Positions 39,963-47,777 of a stretch of DNA of 64,000 nt are shown here, piece by piece. The translations under genes were made by a program, and so were the position numbers. The notes beneath the pieces are model-generated. The model was not told where the DNA came from. It saw nothing but the letters and a program-made list of their open reading frames with translations, and did not search any database. The stretch comes from Microbacterium sp. (GTDB taxonomy: Bacteria; Actinomycetota; Actinomycetes; Actinomycetales; Microbacteriaceae). The stretch covers positions 1,039,971 through 1,103,970 of the forward strand of contig JAFKIL010000001.1 of assembly GCA_017306415.1 (NCBI GenBank), given 5' to 3'. Each line of letters begins with the position of its first letter. The first letter of the stretch is position 1.

Positions 39963-41132
39963 ATGTCACGCCCGCAACGACGTGCACTTCTCGCCACAGC
40001 CGTCATCGCCGCAGCCGCCCTCGCCCTGACCGGCTGCAGCCTGAGCGCATCCGCGGGCGATTCGAGCGCATCCGCCAAGGACGGCAGCACCGTCTACTTC
40101 GGCGTCTCCGCCGCGATCACGGGCCAGTACGCCCAGTACGGCCAGCAGTTCAAGGAGGCCTTCGACCTCGCCGTCGAGCAGGTCAACAAGGACGGCGGCA
40201 TCGACGGTCACCCGGTGGCGCTCAAGTACGAGGACTCGCAGTCCGACCCGAAGCAGTCGGTCACCGTCGCGCAGAAGTTCGTGAACGACTCCGACGTCGT
40301 GCTCGTGTTCGGCGACTACTCCTCCGCCGCCTCGATCCCGGCGTCGCCGATCTACACCGCGGGCAAGCTGGTGCAGTACGGGTTCAACAACTCGAACCCC
40401 GACTTCACGGCCAAGGGCACCGAGTACCAGTGGTCGACCTCGATCACGACGAGCGCGAGCTACGAGTGGACCGCCGACTACGTCAAGAAGCAGGGCGTCG
40501 ACACGGTGGGTGTCAGCTACCTGAACACGTCGGACTGGGGCGTGCCCGCCTTCGCCGCCTTCAAGGCCGAGGCCGACAAGATCGGGCTCAAGATCACCGA
40601 CGCCGAAGCCGTCGACCCCACGTCCGACGACTACCGGCCGTCGCTGACGAAGGCCGTCGCGGCGAAGCCGGACGCGTTCGTCCACATCGGCTACGGCCCG
40701 GATGCCGCCAAGCTCGTCACGCAGCTGCGCGCCATCGGCTACGACGGCACGTTCTACGGCGGACAGGACGAGCAGTCGTTCGACGGCACTCCGGACGCCG
40801 AGGGCTCGATCGTCGGCGCGCAGTTCATCGAGACCAGCACCGATCCCGCCGTCTCGTCGTTCGTGAAGGCCTTCAAGAAGAAGTACCCCGACGAGGCGGA
40901 CGTCACCGGGTTCGAGGCCGGTGCCTACGACGCCCTCAACGTCGCCGTGGCCGCGGCGAAGGCCGGCGGGATCACACGCGACGGCATCCTGAAGGGCTTC
41001 ACGGCCGTCAAGGACGTCCCGAGCGTCGTCTACGGCAAGATCACGTTCGACCCGGAGACGCGCCGCGTGGCGGACCCGCAGCTCACGCCCACGATCCTGA
41101 AGGGCGGCAAGTGGGTCGAGTACAAGGGCTGA
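39963..41132 (+). CDS. Liv-type ABC transporter substrate-binding lipoprotein
   Basis: A 389-residue type I periplasmic-binding protein carried as a lipoprotein: the signal peptide runs to the lipobox LTGC with acylated Cys25. The mature part reads VYFGVSAAITGQYAQYGQQFKEAFDLAVEQVNKDGGIDGHPV, the usual start of LivJ-like proteins, followed by VLVFGDYSSAASIPASPIY and GFEAGAYDALNVAV. The family binds branched-chain amino acids, amides, urea or aromatic acids. The ligand cannot be told by eye, but the downstream monooxygenase and AhpD-like genes suggest something other than a plain amino acid. GGAGGA precedes the ATG. It is the first gene of a seven-gene run. Confidence 0.9.
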   Translation: MSRPQRRALLATAVIAAAALALTGCSLSASAGDSSASAKDGSTVYFGVSAAITGQYAQYGQQFKEAFDLAVEQVNKDGGIDGHPVALKYEDSQSDPKQSVTVAQKFVNDSDVVLVFGDYSSAASIPASPIYTAGKLVQYGFNNSNPDFTAKGTEYQWSTSITTSASYEWTADYVKKQGVDTVGVSYLNTSDWGVPAFAAFKAEADKIGLKITDAEAVDPTSDDYRPSLTKAVAAKPDAFVHIGYGPDAAKLVTQLRAIGYDGTFYGGQDEQSFDGTPDAEGSIVGAQFIETSTDPAVSSFVKAFKKKYPDEADVTGFEAGAYDALNVAVAAAKAGGITRDGILKGFTAVKDVPSVVYGKITFDPETRRVADPQLTPTILKGGKWVEYKG

Positions 41133-41140
41133 GCGCCCTT
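41124..41140 (+). promoter_or_regulatory. Small hairpin at the end of the binding-protein gene
   Basis: AAGGGC (41124-41129) and GCCCTT (41135-41140) form a short hairpin that includes the stop codon. Such hairpins between a binding protein and its permease often stabilise the upstream message or cause partial termination, so that the binding protein is made in excess. This role is inferred. Confidence 0.35.
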
Positions 41141-41156
41141 CACTGATCCCTTCATC

Positions 41157-42959
41157 GTGTTCGACACACTGATCGCCGGCCTGCTCCGAGGAAACGTCTA
41201 CGCCCTCGGAGCGGTCGGCATCTCCCTCGTCTTCGGCGTCATGAACGTCGTCAACTTCGCCCAGTTCTCGTTCTTCGGACTGGGTGCCATGCTGGCGTGG
41301 TTCTTCGTCGTCAAGCTCGGCGTCTCCTTCTGGATCGCCCTGCCCGCCGTCCTCGTGATCTGCGCGGCCCTCGGGCTGCTCATCAACGTGTCCGTGGTCC
41401 GGCCCCTCGCGCGCTACCTGCCGCTCGCCGCGATGCTGTCGACGTACGCGGTGGCGCAGATCCTCGACAACGTCTCGCAGCTCGCGTTCACGGCGCAATT
41501 CCAGACCTTCCCCGCGGTCCTGCCGACCTCGAACTTCCAGATCGGCAACATGCGGTTCGGGACGTCGGACGTCGTGATGCTCGGCATCACGGCCGCGGTC
41601 ATGGTCTCGATGTCACTGTTCCTCAAGTTCGGGAAGACCGGCCGTGCGATCCGTGCGACGGCGCAGGACCAGGAGGCCGCGCTGCAGGTCGGCATCCCGG
41701 TCGGCACCGTGCAGAACCTGTCGTTTCTGATCGCCTCCGCCCTCGGCGGCCTGGCCGGCATCTTCTTCTCGCTCTACATCGGGGTGGTGAGCCCCACCTC
41801 GGGGCTGAACATCGGAATGACGGCGTTCGTCGCGGCGACCCTCGGCGGGCTCGGCTCGCTCGTCGGCGCCGTGATCGGCGGCTTCGTGCTGGGGATCCTG
41901 GAGGCGTTCGGGATCTATCTGTTCGGGGATGCCGCGCGGCAGATCCTCGTGTTCGTCATCCTCATCGTGGTCCTGATCGTGCGTCCCGGCGGCCTGCTCG
42001 GCAAGGTGCCGCTCATCTCCAGCGAGCCGCTCACCGGCACGTTCCTCGGCAAGGGACGACCGCTGCGGATACCGCGATGGGTCTGGCCCGCCGCCTTCGT
42101 CGTCGGCGGCGTCCTGGTCCCGGTGTTCGCGGACAGCTACGTGCTGACGACGGGCACGCAGGTGCTCATCTACGCGATCATCGCCGCCGGCTTCACCGTG
42201 ACCGCGGGGCAGGCGGGGGTGATCGCACTCGGTCAGGCGGGTCCGATCGCGATCGGCGCCTACACCTCGGCGATCATCAGCGTGTACCTGCACGTGCCGT
42301 TCTGGGCGGCGCTCCCGATCGCAGGGCTTGCCGCGGCGGTCATCGCGTCCATCCTCGCGTCGCCGATCTGGGGCGTGAAGGGGCATTACATCTCGATCGC
42401 GACCCTGGGGCTCGGGATCGCGATCGTCGCGGCGATCCAGCTGATCGTGCCGCAGGCGATCTACGACATCCCCGTCCCGTCGATCGGCGGCATTGCCCTC
42501 AACACGCCCCTCGCCTACTACGTCATCGACTTCGTGGTCCTCGCGATCACCCTGCTCGTGATGTGGCGGATCCGGCGATCGCACCTCGGCAAGGTCATCT
42601 CCTCCGTCGGTTCGGACGAGGTCGCCGCCCTCGCGTCCGGGGTCCGGGTGCGCGACTACAAGGCGCTCGCGTTCGCGGTCTCGGCGTTCTTCGCGGGCAT
42701 CGGCGGCTCTCTCCTCGCGCACCAGTACACGTACATCGACACCACGATCTTCACGATGATGATGTCCCTGCTCGTGGTGACGATCGTGATCCTCGGCGGC
42801 GTGAGCCTGCCGTACGGCGCCGTCGTCGGCTCGATCATCCTGATCGGCGCGATGGAGCTCCTCCGGTTCACGCCGGAGTGGCGGATCATCGTCTACGGCC
42901 TCGTGCTCATTCTCGTCGTGCGCTTCCGGCCCGGCGGCATCCTGGTGAGGAACTCATGA
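41157..42959 (+). CDS. Fused LivH-LivM ABC permease
   Basis: A 600-residue permease in which both membrane subunits of a Liv-type importer are joined. Residues 1-290 are LivH-like (VYALGAVGISLVFGVMNVVNFAQFSFFGLGAM, LGGLGSLVGAVIGGFVLGILE); after a short linker around residue 300 the LivM-like half begins (YVLTTGTQVLIYAIIAAGFTVTAGQAGVIALGQAG) and ends with FRPGGILVRNS. Most relatives encode these as two proteins. The GTG start follows the binding protein by 24 bp. The ATG of the LivG gene overlaps its stop by 4 nt. Confidence 0.9.
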   Translation: MFDTLIAGLLRGNVYALGAVGISLVFGVMNVVNFAQFSFFGLGAMLAWFFVVKLGVSFWIALPAVLVICAALGLLINVSVVRPLARYLPLAAMLSTYAVAQILDNVSQLAFTAQFQTFPAVLPTSNFQIGNMRFGTSDVVMLGITAAVMVSMSLFLKFGKTGRAIRATAQDQEAALQVGIPVGTVQNLSFLIASALGGLAGIFFSLYIGVVSPTSGLNIGMTAFVAATLGGLGSLVGAVIGGFVLGILEAFGIYLFGDAARQILVFVILIVVLIVRPGGLLGKVPLISSEPLTGTFLGKGRPLRIPRWVWPAAFVVGGVLVPVFADSYVLTTGTQVLIYAIIAAGFTVTAGQAGVIALGQAGPIAIGAYTSAIISVYLHVPFWAALPIAGLAAAVIASILASPIWGVKGHYISIATLGLGIAIVAAIQLIVPQAIYDIPVPSIGGIALNTPLAYYVIDFVVLAITLLVMWRIRRSHLGKVISSVGSDEVAALASGVRVRDYKALAFAVSAFFAGIGGSLLAHQYTYIDTTIFTMMMSLLVVTIVILGGVSLPYGAVVGSIILIGAMELLRFTPEWRIIVYGLVLILVVRFRPGGILVRNS

Positions 42960-43813
42960 CCGACGCACTGCTGCAGGTGACCGACCTCGAGCGGCACTTC
43001 GACGGGCTCAAGGCGGTGGACGGCGTCTCGTTCACGGTCGCCCCCCGCGAGGTCGTGTCGATCATCGGTCCGAACGGCTCGGGCAAGACGACGACGCTCA
43101 ACCTCGTCACCGCGACCATCCCGCCGCACGGCGGCACCATCACCCTCGACGGTGCCCGCATCGACCGCGCGACCACGGCGAGCATCGCCGAGCACGGGAT
43201 CGCGCGGACGTTCCAGAACGGGCGGGTGTTCGCGACGCTGTCGGTGGCCGACAACATCGAGGTCGGCATCCACTCGACGCTGCACGCGACGCGGCCGTTC
43301 CGCCGCCTCTCGCACGTGTTCCTGCTGCGGTGGATCCCCCTCCTGGCGGAGCTGTTCGTGGCGATCTTCGGCACGCCCGCCGCGCGCCGGGAGAGGGCCG
43401 TGATCGACGCGACGATCGAAACGGAGATCGACCGGTTCGAAGCCCGGCTCGGGCCGCGGCGCGACGACCCCGCGTACTCGCTCAGCTACGCCAACCGTCG
43501 GCGCACCGAGATCGCACGGGCCCTCGCGCTGCAGCCGAAGCTCCTCGTCCTGGACGAGCCCACGGCCGGCATGAACCAGTCCGAGACGGCCGAGGTGCTC
43601 GCCCAGCTGCTGGATCTGAAGGCGCAGGGGCAGGCCATCCTGCTCGTCGAGCACAAGCTCGACCTCGTGATGCGGGTGTCCGACCGGGTCATCGTGATGG
43701 ACGGCGGCCGCATCATCGCGGAGGGACCGCCTCAGGTCGTCCGGCGCGACCCGGCGGTGATCGAGGCGTACCTCGGCCGCCGGCGCGGGCACGGCGAGGA
43801 GGACGCGGAATGA
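42956..43813 (+). CDS. LivG-type ABC ATPase
   Basis: A 285-residue ATPase subunit. Walker A GPNGSGKTTTLNLVT is near residues 38-52, Walker B is LLVLDEPTAGMN, and the switch His is in LLVEHKLDLVM. The signature is variant: LSYANRRRTEIARAL where most LivG proteins have LSYGxQRR. Between the Q-loop (ARTFQNGRVFATLSV) and the signature there is an extra hydrophobic segment, LSHVFLLRWIPLLAELFVAIFG. It works with the fused permease and LivF as the heterodimeric ATPase. ATG overlaps the upstream stop and its own stop overlaps the LivF start, both by 4 nt. Confidence 0.92.
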   Translation: MTDALLQVTDLERHFDGLKAVDGVSFTVAPREVVSIIGPNGSGKTTTLNLVTATIPPHGGTITLDGARIDRATTASIAEHGIARTFQNGRVFATLSVADNIEVGIHSTLHATRPFRRLSHVFLLRWIPLLAELFVAIFGTPAARRERAVIDATIETEIDRFEARLGPRRDDPAYSLSYANRRRTEIARALALQPKLLVLDEPTAGMNQSETAEVLAQLLDLKAQGQAILLVEHKLDLVMRVSDRVIVMDGGRIIAEGPPQVVRRDPAVIEAYLGRRRGHGEEDAE

Positions 43814-44541
43814 GCGCGCCGCTCCTCACGCTCGACGCCGTCGACGTCTACTACGGCCCCTTCCACGCGCTCCGCGGCGTCGGCATCGAGGTCGGCGAGG
43901 GCGAGATCGTCTCGCTCCTGGGCGGGAACGCCTCCGGCAAGTCGACGACGATGAAGACGATCCTCGGCCTCAACCGGGTGAAGGCGGGATCGATCACGTT
44001 CGCCGGACACGACATCACGCACCGCCCGACGGCCAAGCGGATCCGGGCGGGCATCGCGAGCGTCCCCGAGGCGCGCCGCGTCTTCCCGCAGATGACGGTC
44101 GACGAGAACCTCTACGCCGGCGCGTACACCCGACGGGATCGCGCGGGCATCGCCGAGGACGTCGAGCGGATGCGCGAGCACTTCCCCCGCCTCGCCGAGC
44201 GGCGCCGACAGGAGGCGGGCACCCTCTCCGGCGGCGAGCAGCAGATGCTCGCCTTCGCCCGCGCGCTGATGAGCCGCCCGCGGCTGATCTGCATGGACGA
44301 GCCGACGATGGGGCTCTCCCCCAAGCTCGTCGACCAGGTGCTCGACGAGATCGCCCGCCTGAACCGCGAGCTCGGCGTCGCCGTCCTCCTCGTCGAGCAG
44401 CAGGCCGAGCTCGCACTGTCGATCGCGGGCCGCGGCTACGTCCTCGCCACGGGCGAGATCGTCGTCGAGGGGACGGCGCGGGAACTGCTCGACGACCCCC
44501 GCATCCAAGAGGCCTACCTCGGAAGGAGCACTGGCTCATGA
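43810..44541 (+). CDS. LivF-type ABC ATPase
   Basis: A 243-residue ATPase, second nucleotide-binding subunit of the same importer. Walker A is GGNASGKSTTMKTILG (residues 38-53), the signature is TLSGGEQQMLAFARALMSRPRLICMDEPTMGLSP in two parts, and the switch His position is Gln (LLVEQQAELAL), as is normal for LivF. The N-terminus DAVDVYYGPFHALRGVGIEV is typical. The stop overlaps the ATG of the luciferase-like monooxygenase gene by 4 nt, which ties transporter and enzymes into one translational unit. Confidence 0.92.
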   Translation: MSAPLLTLDAVDVYYGPFHALRGVGIEVGEGEIVSLLGGNASGKSTTMKTILGLNRVKAGSITFAGHDITHRPTAKRIRAGIASVPEARRVFPQMTVDENLYAGAYTRRDRAGIAEDVERMREHFPRLAERRRQEAGTLSGGEQQMLAFARALMSRPRLICMDEPTMGLSPKLVDQVLDEIARLNRELGVAVLLVEQQAELALSIAGRGYVLATGEIVVEGTARELLDDPRIQEAYLGRSTGS

Positions 44542-45566
44542 CAGACCGGCAGCGACTGGGATTCTTCACCCGCGTGCTCGATGAGACGACGGCGGCGGAG
44601 CGCTACCGTCTCGCGATCGAGCAGATCAGGACCGCGGAGGCTCTCGGGTTCGACACCGCATGGGTCGCCCAGCACCACTTCCACGAGTTCGAGGGCGGCC
44701 TGCCGTCTCCCTTCGTGCTGCTCGCCCACGCGGCCGCGCAGACATCCCGCATCGTCCTCGGGACGAGCATCGTCACACTCCCGCTCGAGACGCCGCTGCG
44801 GGTCGCGGAGGATGCCGCGGTGCTGTTCCTCCTGTCCGGCGGACGGTTCGAGCTCGGTGTCGGCAGCGGCGGCACCCCGAGCTCCTTCCCTCCGTTCGGG
44901 CACGACCCGAAGGATCGCCCGACGATCTACGCCCGCCACTTCGCGCAACTCGTGTCGGCGTTGCGCGGGGACGTGCTGACCTCCGACGGCGGACACCTGT
45001 ACCCCGCCGCCCCCGCGCTGCTCGACACCCTGTGGCAGGCGACCTTCTCAGCGCAGGGTGCCGCGTACATCGGCGCGTCCGGGCTCGGCCTGATGCTCTC
45101 CAAGACGCAGGCGCACACGGCGGGGTCCGGCTTCTCGGCGCTCGCCGACACGCAACGCGAGCTCGTCGACGCCTACCGCGCCGCCCTGCCCGAGGCGATC
45201 GCACCGCGCGTGTTCGGCTCGCGCAACCTCGTCGTCGTCGACGACCAGGCGACGGCGGACCGCCTCGCCGACCGCGGGATCGAGCGCTCGCTGCCCACCG
45301 TGAAGGCGCTCGGCATCGAGGTCCCGTCAGGCGCGACCCGCGAGGAGCTGCGCGCGCTGTTCGACCTCCATGTCGGGACTCCGGAACGGATCGTGGAGGA
45401 ACTCGCGCAGGACCACGTCCTCGCCTCCGCGACCGACATCGTGTTCCAGACGCATCCGATCGACCCGCCCCACGACCTGCTCCTGCGTTCGCTCGAGCTC
45501 ATCGCCACGGACGTCGCACCCGCTCTCGGGTGGGCGGCCGCCCACACGGAGGAGACCCATGTCTGA
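44538..45566 (+). CDS. FMN-dependent luciferase-like monooxygenase (KPN_01858-type)
   Basis: A 342-residue TIM-barrel flavin enzyme. Indicative segments are RLGFFTRVLDETTAAERYRLAIEQI split at the N-terminus, FDTAWVAQHHFHEFEGGLPSP, RIVLGTSIVTLPLETPLRVAEDAAVL and FELGVGSGG. The shape fits the group of putative FMN-dependent monooxygenases that sit beside CMD and AhpD-like proteins (TIGR04027 as I recall it). The substrate is unknown. It needs reduced FMN, so a flavin reductase must be supplied from elsewhere. Its ATG overlaps the LivF stop, and the CMD gene begins 8 bp before its own stop. Confidence 0.83.
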   Translation: MTDRQRLGFFTRVLDETTAAERYRLAIEQIRTAEALGFDTAWVAQHHFHEFEGGLPSPFVLLAHAAAQTSRIVLGTSIVTLPLETPLRVAEDAAVLFLLSGGRFELGVGSGGTPSSFPPFGHDPKDRPTIYARHFAQLVSALRGDVLTSDGGHLYPAAPALLDTLWQATFSAQGAAYIGASGLGLMLSKTQAHTAGSGFSALADTQRELVDAYRAALPEAIAPRVFGSRNLVVVDDQATADRLADRGIERSLPTVKALGIEVPSGATREELRALFDLHVGTPERIVEELAQDHVLASATDIVFQTHPIDPPHDLLLRSLELIATDVAPALGWAAAHTEETHV

Positions 45567-46146
45567 TCTCATCGACGACCTCGTCGGCATCGTCCCGGGG
45601 AGCGCCCTCGACGACCTGCGGGCCAAGCGCCCTGTCGCGCGGGCGGATGCGCAGGCCACCTACGAGGGCCTCATCGCATCCCCCGCCGACCTCGAGCGGG
45701 CGACCGCGGCGGAGCGCGCGGCGATCGGGTACTGGGTCAGCGCCCTCAGCCAGGCGGACGGTCTGTCCGCGCACTACCGCGGGCTGCTGGGCGCGCAGGA
45801 CGAGGCCGTCCTCGCGGCGATCGACGGCGCCCTCCCGACGGCCGTCACGACCGGCCCGTACGGCGCGTTCCCCGCGGGTCCGCTGAGCGTCGAGGACGAG
45901 GACGGCCTGGACTGGGCGCCGACCGCCGAGCTTCGCGCCGCCGTCGGAGATCGCCTGGCCGCGGCCCTCGCGCACGCGCACCTGCTCACGTTCCGGCCTC
46001 GCGACTCGAGCCCGGACGCCCTCCAGTCCCTGCTCGACGCGGGATGGACCACCGACGGCGTGGTCACCGTGTCGCAGCTCATCGCATTCACCCACTTCCA
46101 GCTCCGCGTCGTCGCGGGCCTCACCGTCCTCAAGGAGACGATCTGA
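45559..46146 (+). CDS. CMD-domain protein (Avi_7170-like)
   Basis: A 195-residue helical protein related to the carboxymuconolactone decarboxylase/AhpD fold, without a CxxC pair. Recognisable segments are DDLVGIVPGSALDDLRAKRP, ATAAERAAIGYWVSALSQAD and, at the C-terminus, VSQLIAFTHFQLRVVAGLTVL. It looks like the TIGR04029-type CMD protein that accompanies the luciferase-like enzyme and the AhpD-like protein encoded next. The lack of the redox Cys pair suggests a binding or structural role, possibly as partner of the next protein. Its start overlaps the upstream stop by 8 nt. Confidence 0.78.
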   Translation: MSDLIDDLVGIVPGSALDDLRAKRPVARADAQATYEGLIASPADLERATAAERAAIGYWVSALSQADGLSAHYRGLLGAQDEAVLAAIDGALPTAVTTGPYGAFPAGPLSVEDEDGLDWAPTAELRAAVGDRLAAALAHAHLLTFRPRDSSPDALQSLLDAGWTTDGVVTVSQLIAFTHFQLRVVAGLTVLKETI

Positions 46147-46147
46147 C

Positions 46148-46771
46148 ATGGCATCCGTCGAAAGCGCCGAGCGCGTCACCCGCTACCCCGATCTCGTCCG
46201 TCCGAACGAGTTCACCCAGGCCGAGCTGGGCTGGGTCCCGTGGCTCGAGCCGAAGGCGGTCGAGGACCTGACCGACGAGGACTACGCCGGCCTGGTGGAG
46301 CGCGCGCGGGCGGGGAGCCCGTACTTCCGTCTCCTCGTGCGTGATCCGGTCGTCCTCGGCGCGCGCACCCGCGCGGACAACGACATCTTCTACAACACGG
46401 ACGCGGGGCTCGGTCGCGCGGAACGCGAGCTCTCCGCGGCCGCCACGTCCCGGACGAACGGATGCCTGTTCTGCGCGTCCGTCCACTCCCGGTTCGCGTC
46501 GCTGCAGGCGCCGTCGCGCCGCGACGACGTGCAGCGGCTCCTGGACGAGGGGATCGACGGCGACCAGGACGAGAGGTGGACGGCGGTCATCGAGGCCGCG
46601 GCCGCGCTCACCGCCACACCCTCGCACTTCGGACCGGCGCACGTCGCGGCGCTGCGGAACGCGGGACTCGACGATCAGGCCATCGTCGACGTCGTGCAGA
46701 GCGCGGCCTTCTTCAACTGGGCGAACCGCCTCATGCTGTCGCTGGGCGAGGCCACTCCGCCGGCAGCGTGA
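46148..46771 (+). CDS. AhpD-like alkylhydroperoxidase domain protein (Avi_7169-like)
   Basis: A 207-residue protein with the AhpD active-site pattern: Cys106 and Cys109 in NGCLFCASVHSR, with His113. Such proteins reduce peroxides or act as thiol-dependent redox or hydrolase partners. The N-terminal extension (FTQAELGWVPWLEPKAVEDLTD) and the C-terminal VVQSAAFFNWANRLMLSLGE fit the Avi_7169-type family (TIGR04030 as I recall). It begins one base after the stop of the CMD gene and is the last gene of the operon. A role in dealing with peroxide or reactive product made by the monooxygenase is inferred. Confidence 0.82.
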   Translation: MASVESAERVTRYPDLVRPNEFTQAELGWVPWLEPKAVEDLTDEDYAGLVERARAGSPYFRLLVRDPVVLGARTRADNDIFYNTDAGLGRAERELSAAATSRTNGCLFCASVHSRFASLQAPSRRDDVQRLLDEGIDGDQDERWTAVIEAAAALTATPSHFGPAHVAALRNAGLDDQAIVDVVQSAAFFNWANRLMLSLGEATPPAA

Positions 46772-46786
46772 CACTCGCGCCGGGGG

Positions 46787-47167
46787 TCACTCCCCCGGCG
46801 CGCCCTCTGCGGGGGCCGAGTGCTTGCGCGGCACCATGAACCACTCGACGAAGCGCTGAGCACGCCCGTCCGGCGCGAACCACACCTCCCAGATGTTGTG
46901 GTAGCTCTGCTGCCCGGGGTATTCGACGTGCCCCTTGATGATGCCGAGGCGCTCGTCCTCGATCAGCACGTCGAAGCCGTACGTCGGGTGGGTGCCCTCG
47001 TCCTCGGGCCACCCCTCGATGATCGCGTCGATGCCGCGGACGGGGTCCGGGTCGTCAGGGCGGAACCAGTACTCCGCGTCGTCGGTGAAGATCGCCCTGA
47101 CATCGTCGGGATCATTCGACTCCCACGCCTTCAGGTATCCGTCCAGCCACTCACTCGCTCGCGACAT
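46787..47167 (-). CDS. SnoaL-like / NTF2-fold protein
   Basis: A 126-residue alpha+beta-barrel protein of the SnoaL-like/NTF2 group: WLDGYLKAWESNDPDDVRAIFTDDAEYWFRP starts with the typical helix-turn and DD motif, followed by VRGIDAIIEGW and YHNIWEVWFAPDGRAQRFVEWFM. Members are small-molecule isomerases, cyclases or binding proteins; many have no known substrate. No catalytic residue can be assigned with confidence. It converges on the AhpD-like gene and is divergent from the VanZ-like gene. Confidence 0.8.
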   Translation of the reverse strand: MSRASEWLDGYLKAWESNDPDDVRAIFTDDAEYWFRPDDPDPVRGIDAIIEGWPEDEGTHPTYGFDVLIEDERLGIIKGHVEYPGQQSYHNIWEVWFAPDGRAQRFVEWFMVPRKHSAPAEGAPGE

Positions 47168-47279
47168 GCTCCGTGTCTACTTCATCCCGCCGCGTCACGC
47201 CACCCCTGGACACGGCGGGGACGATACGCCCACGCAACATCGCCCCGGCTGGAATGGTCGTCCCGACCGATTGGCGATC

Positions 47280-47777
47280 ATGACCCACCCGACGACACTT
47301 CCCCTCCCTCGACCACGACCGGCGCGCTCCCGGAGCGCGGTGCGCCCGTGGGCCACCGTCGCGACCGTCGCCGCGCTCGGCTTCGTGGCCGCGCTCACGC
47401 TGCTGCCTCGGCGCTTCGTCGCCCCGATCCACGGCCTGTTCCTGTCGTGGACGGATGCGCACGCGCAGCATTTGCTCGCCTGGTTCCCGCAGGCCGACAG
47501 CGAGCAGGTGCTCAACGCGATCCTGTTCGCCCCGCTCGGCGCCGCGCTCGCCGTGCTGTTCGGACGGCGTCTCTGGCCCGCGGCGGTGCTCGCGTGCGCG
47601 ACGCTCTCCGCGGCCGTCGAGTACGCGCAGAGCGACATCCCGGGACGCGTGTCCGATCCGCATGACATCGCGTGGAACACGCTCGGCGCCGCGGTGGGGA
47701 CCGCGATCGTCGCCGTGGGCTACCTCCTCGCGGCGATCGCCCGGCGGGTGGCTGCGGCTACCCGCCGGGCAGGGTGA
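47280..47777 (+). CDS. VanZ-family membrane protein
   Basis: A 165-residue protein with four membrane segments (ATVATVAALGFVAALTLLP, VLNAILFAPLGAALAVLFG, AAVLACATLSAAVEYAQ, AWNTLGAAVGTAIVAVGYLLAA). The pattern NAILFAPLGxxL, then SAAVEYAQSDIPGRVSDPHDIAWNTLG split across residues 110-138, is the VanZ signature. VanZ raises teicoplanin tolerance in enterococci by an unclear mechanism; in actinobacteria these genes are common and of unknown role. The ATG is the first good start. Its 3' end overlaps the end of the convergent sensor kinase gene by 20 nt. Confidence 0.85.
   Translation: MTHPTTLPLPRPRPARSRSAVRPWATVATVAALGFVAALTLLPRRFVAPIHGLFLSWTDAHAQHLLAWFPQADSEQVLNAILFAPLGAALAVLFGRRLWPAAVLACATLSAAVEYAQSDIPGRVSDPHDIAWNTLGAAVGTAIVAVGYLLAAIARRVAAATRRAG

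Noticed and set aside
42956-43813. LivG signature variation as loss of function
   Set aside because: LSYANRRR differs from LSYGxQRR but Walker A, Walker B and the switch His are intact and the gene is in frame within a coupled operon.
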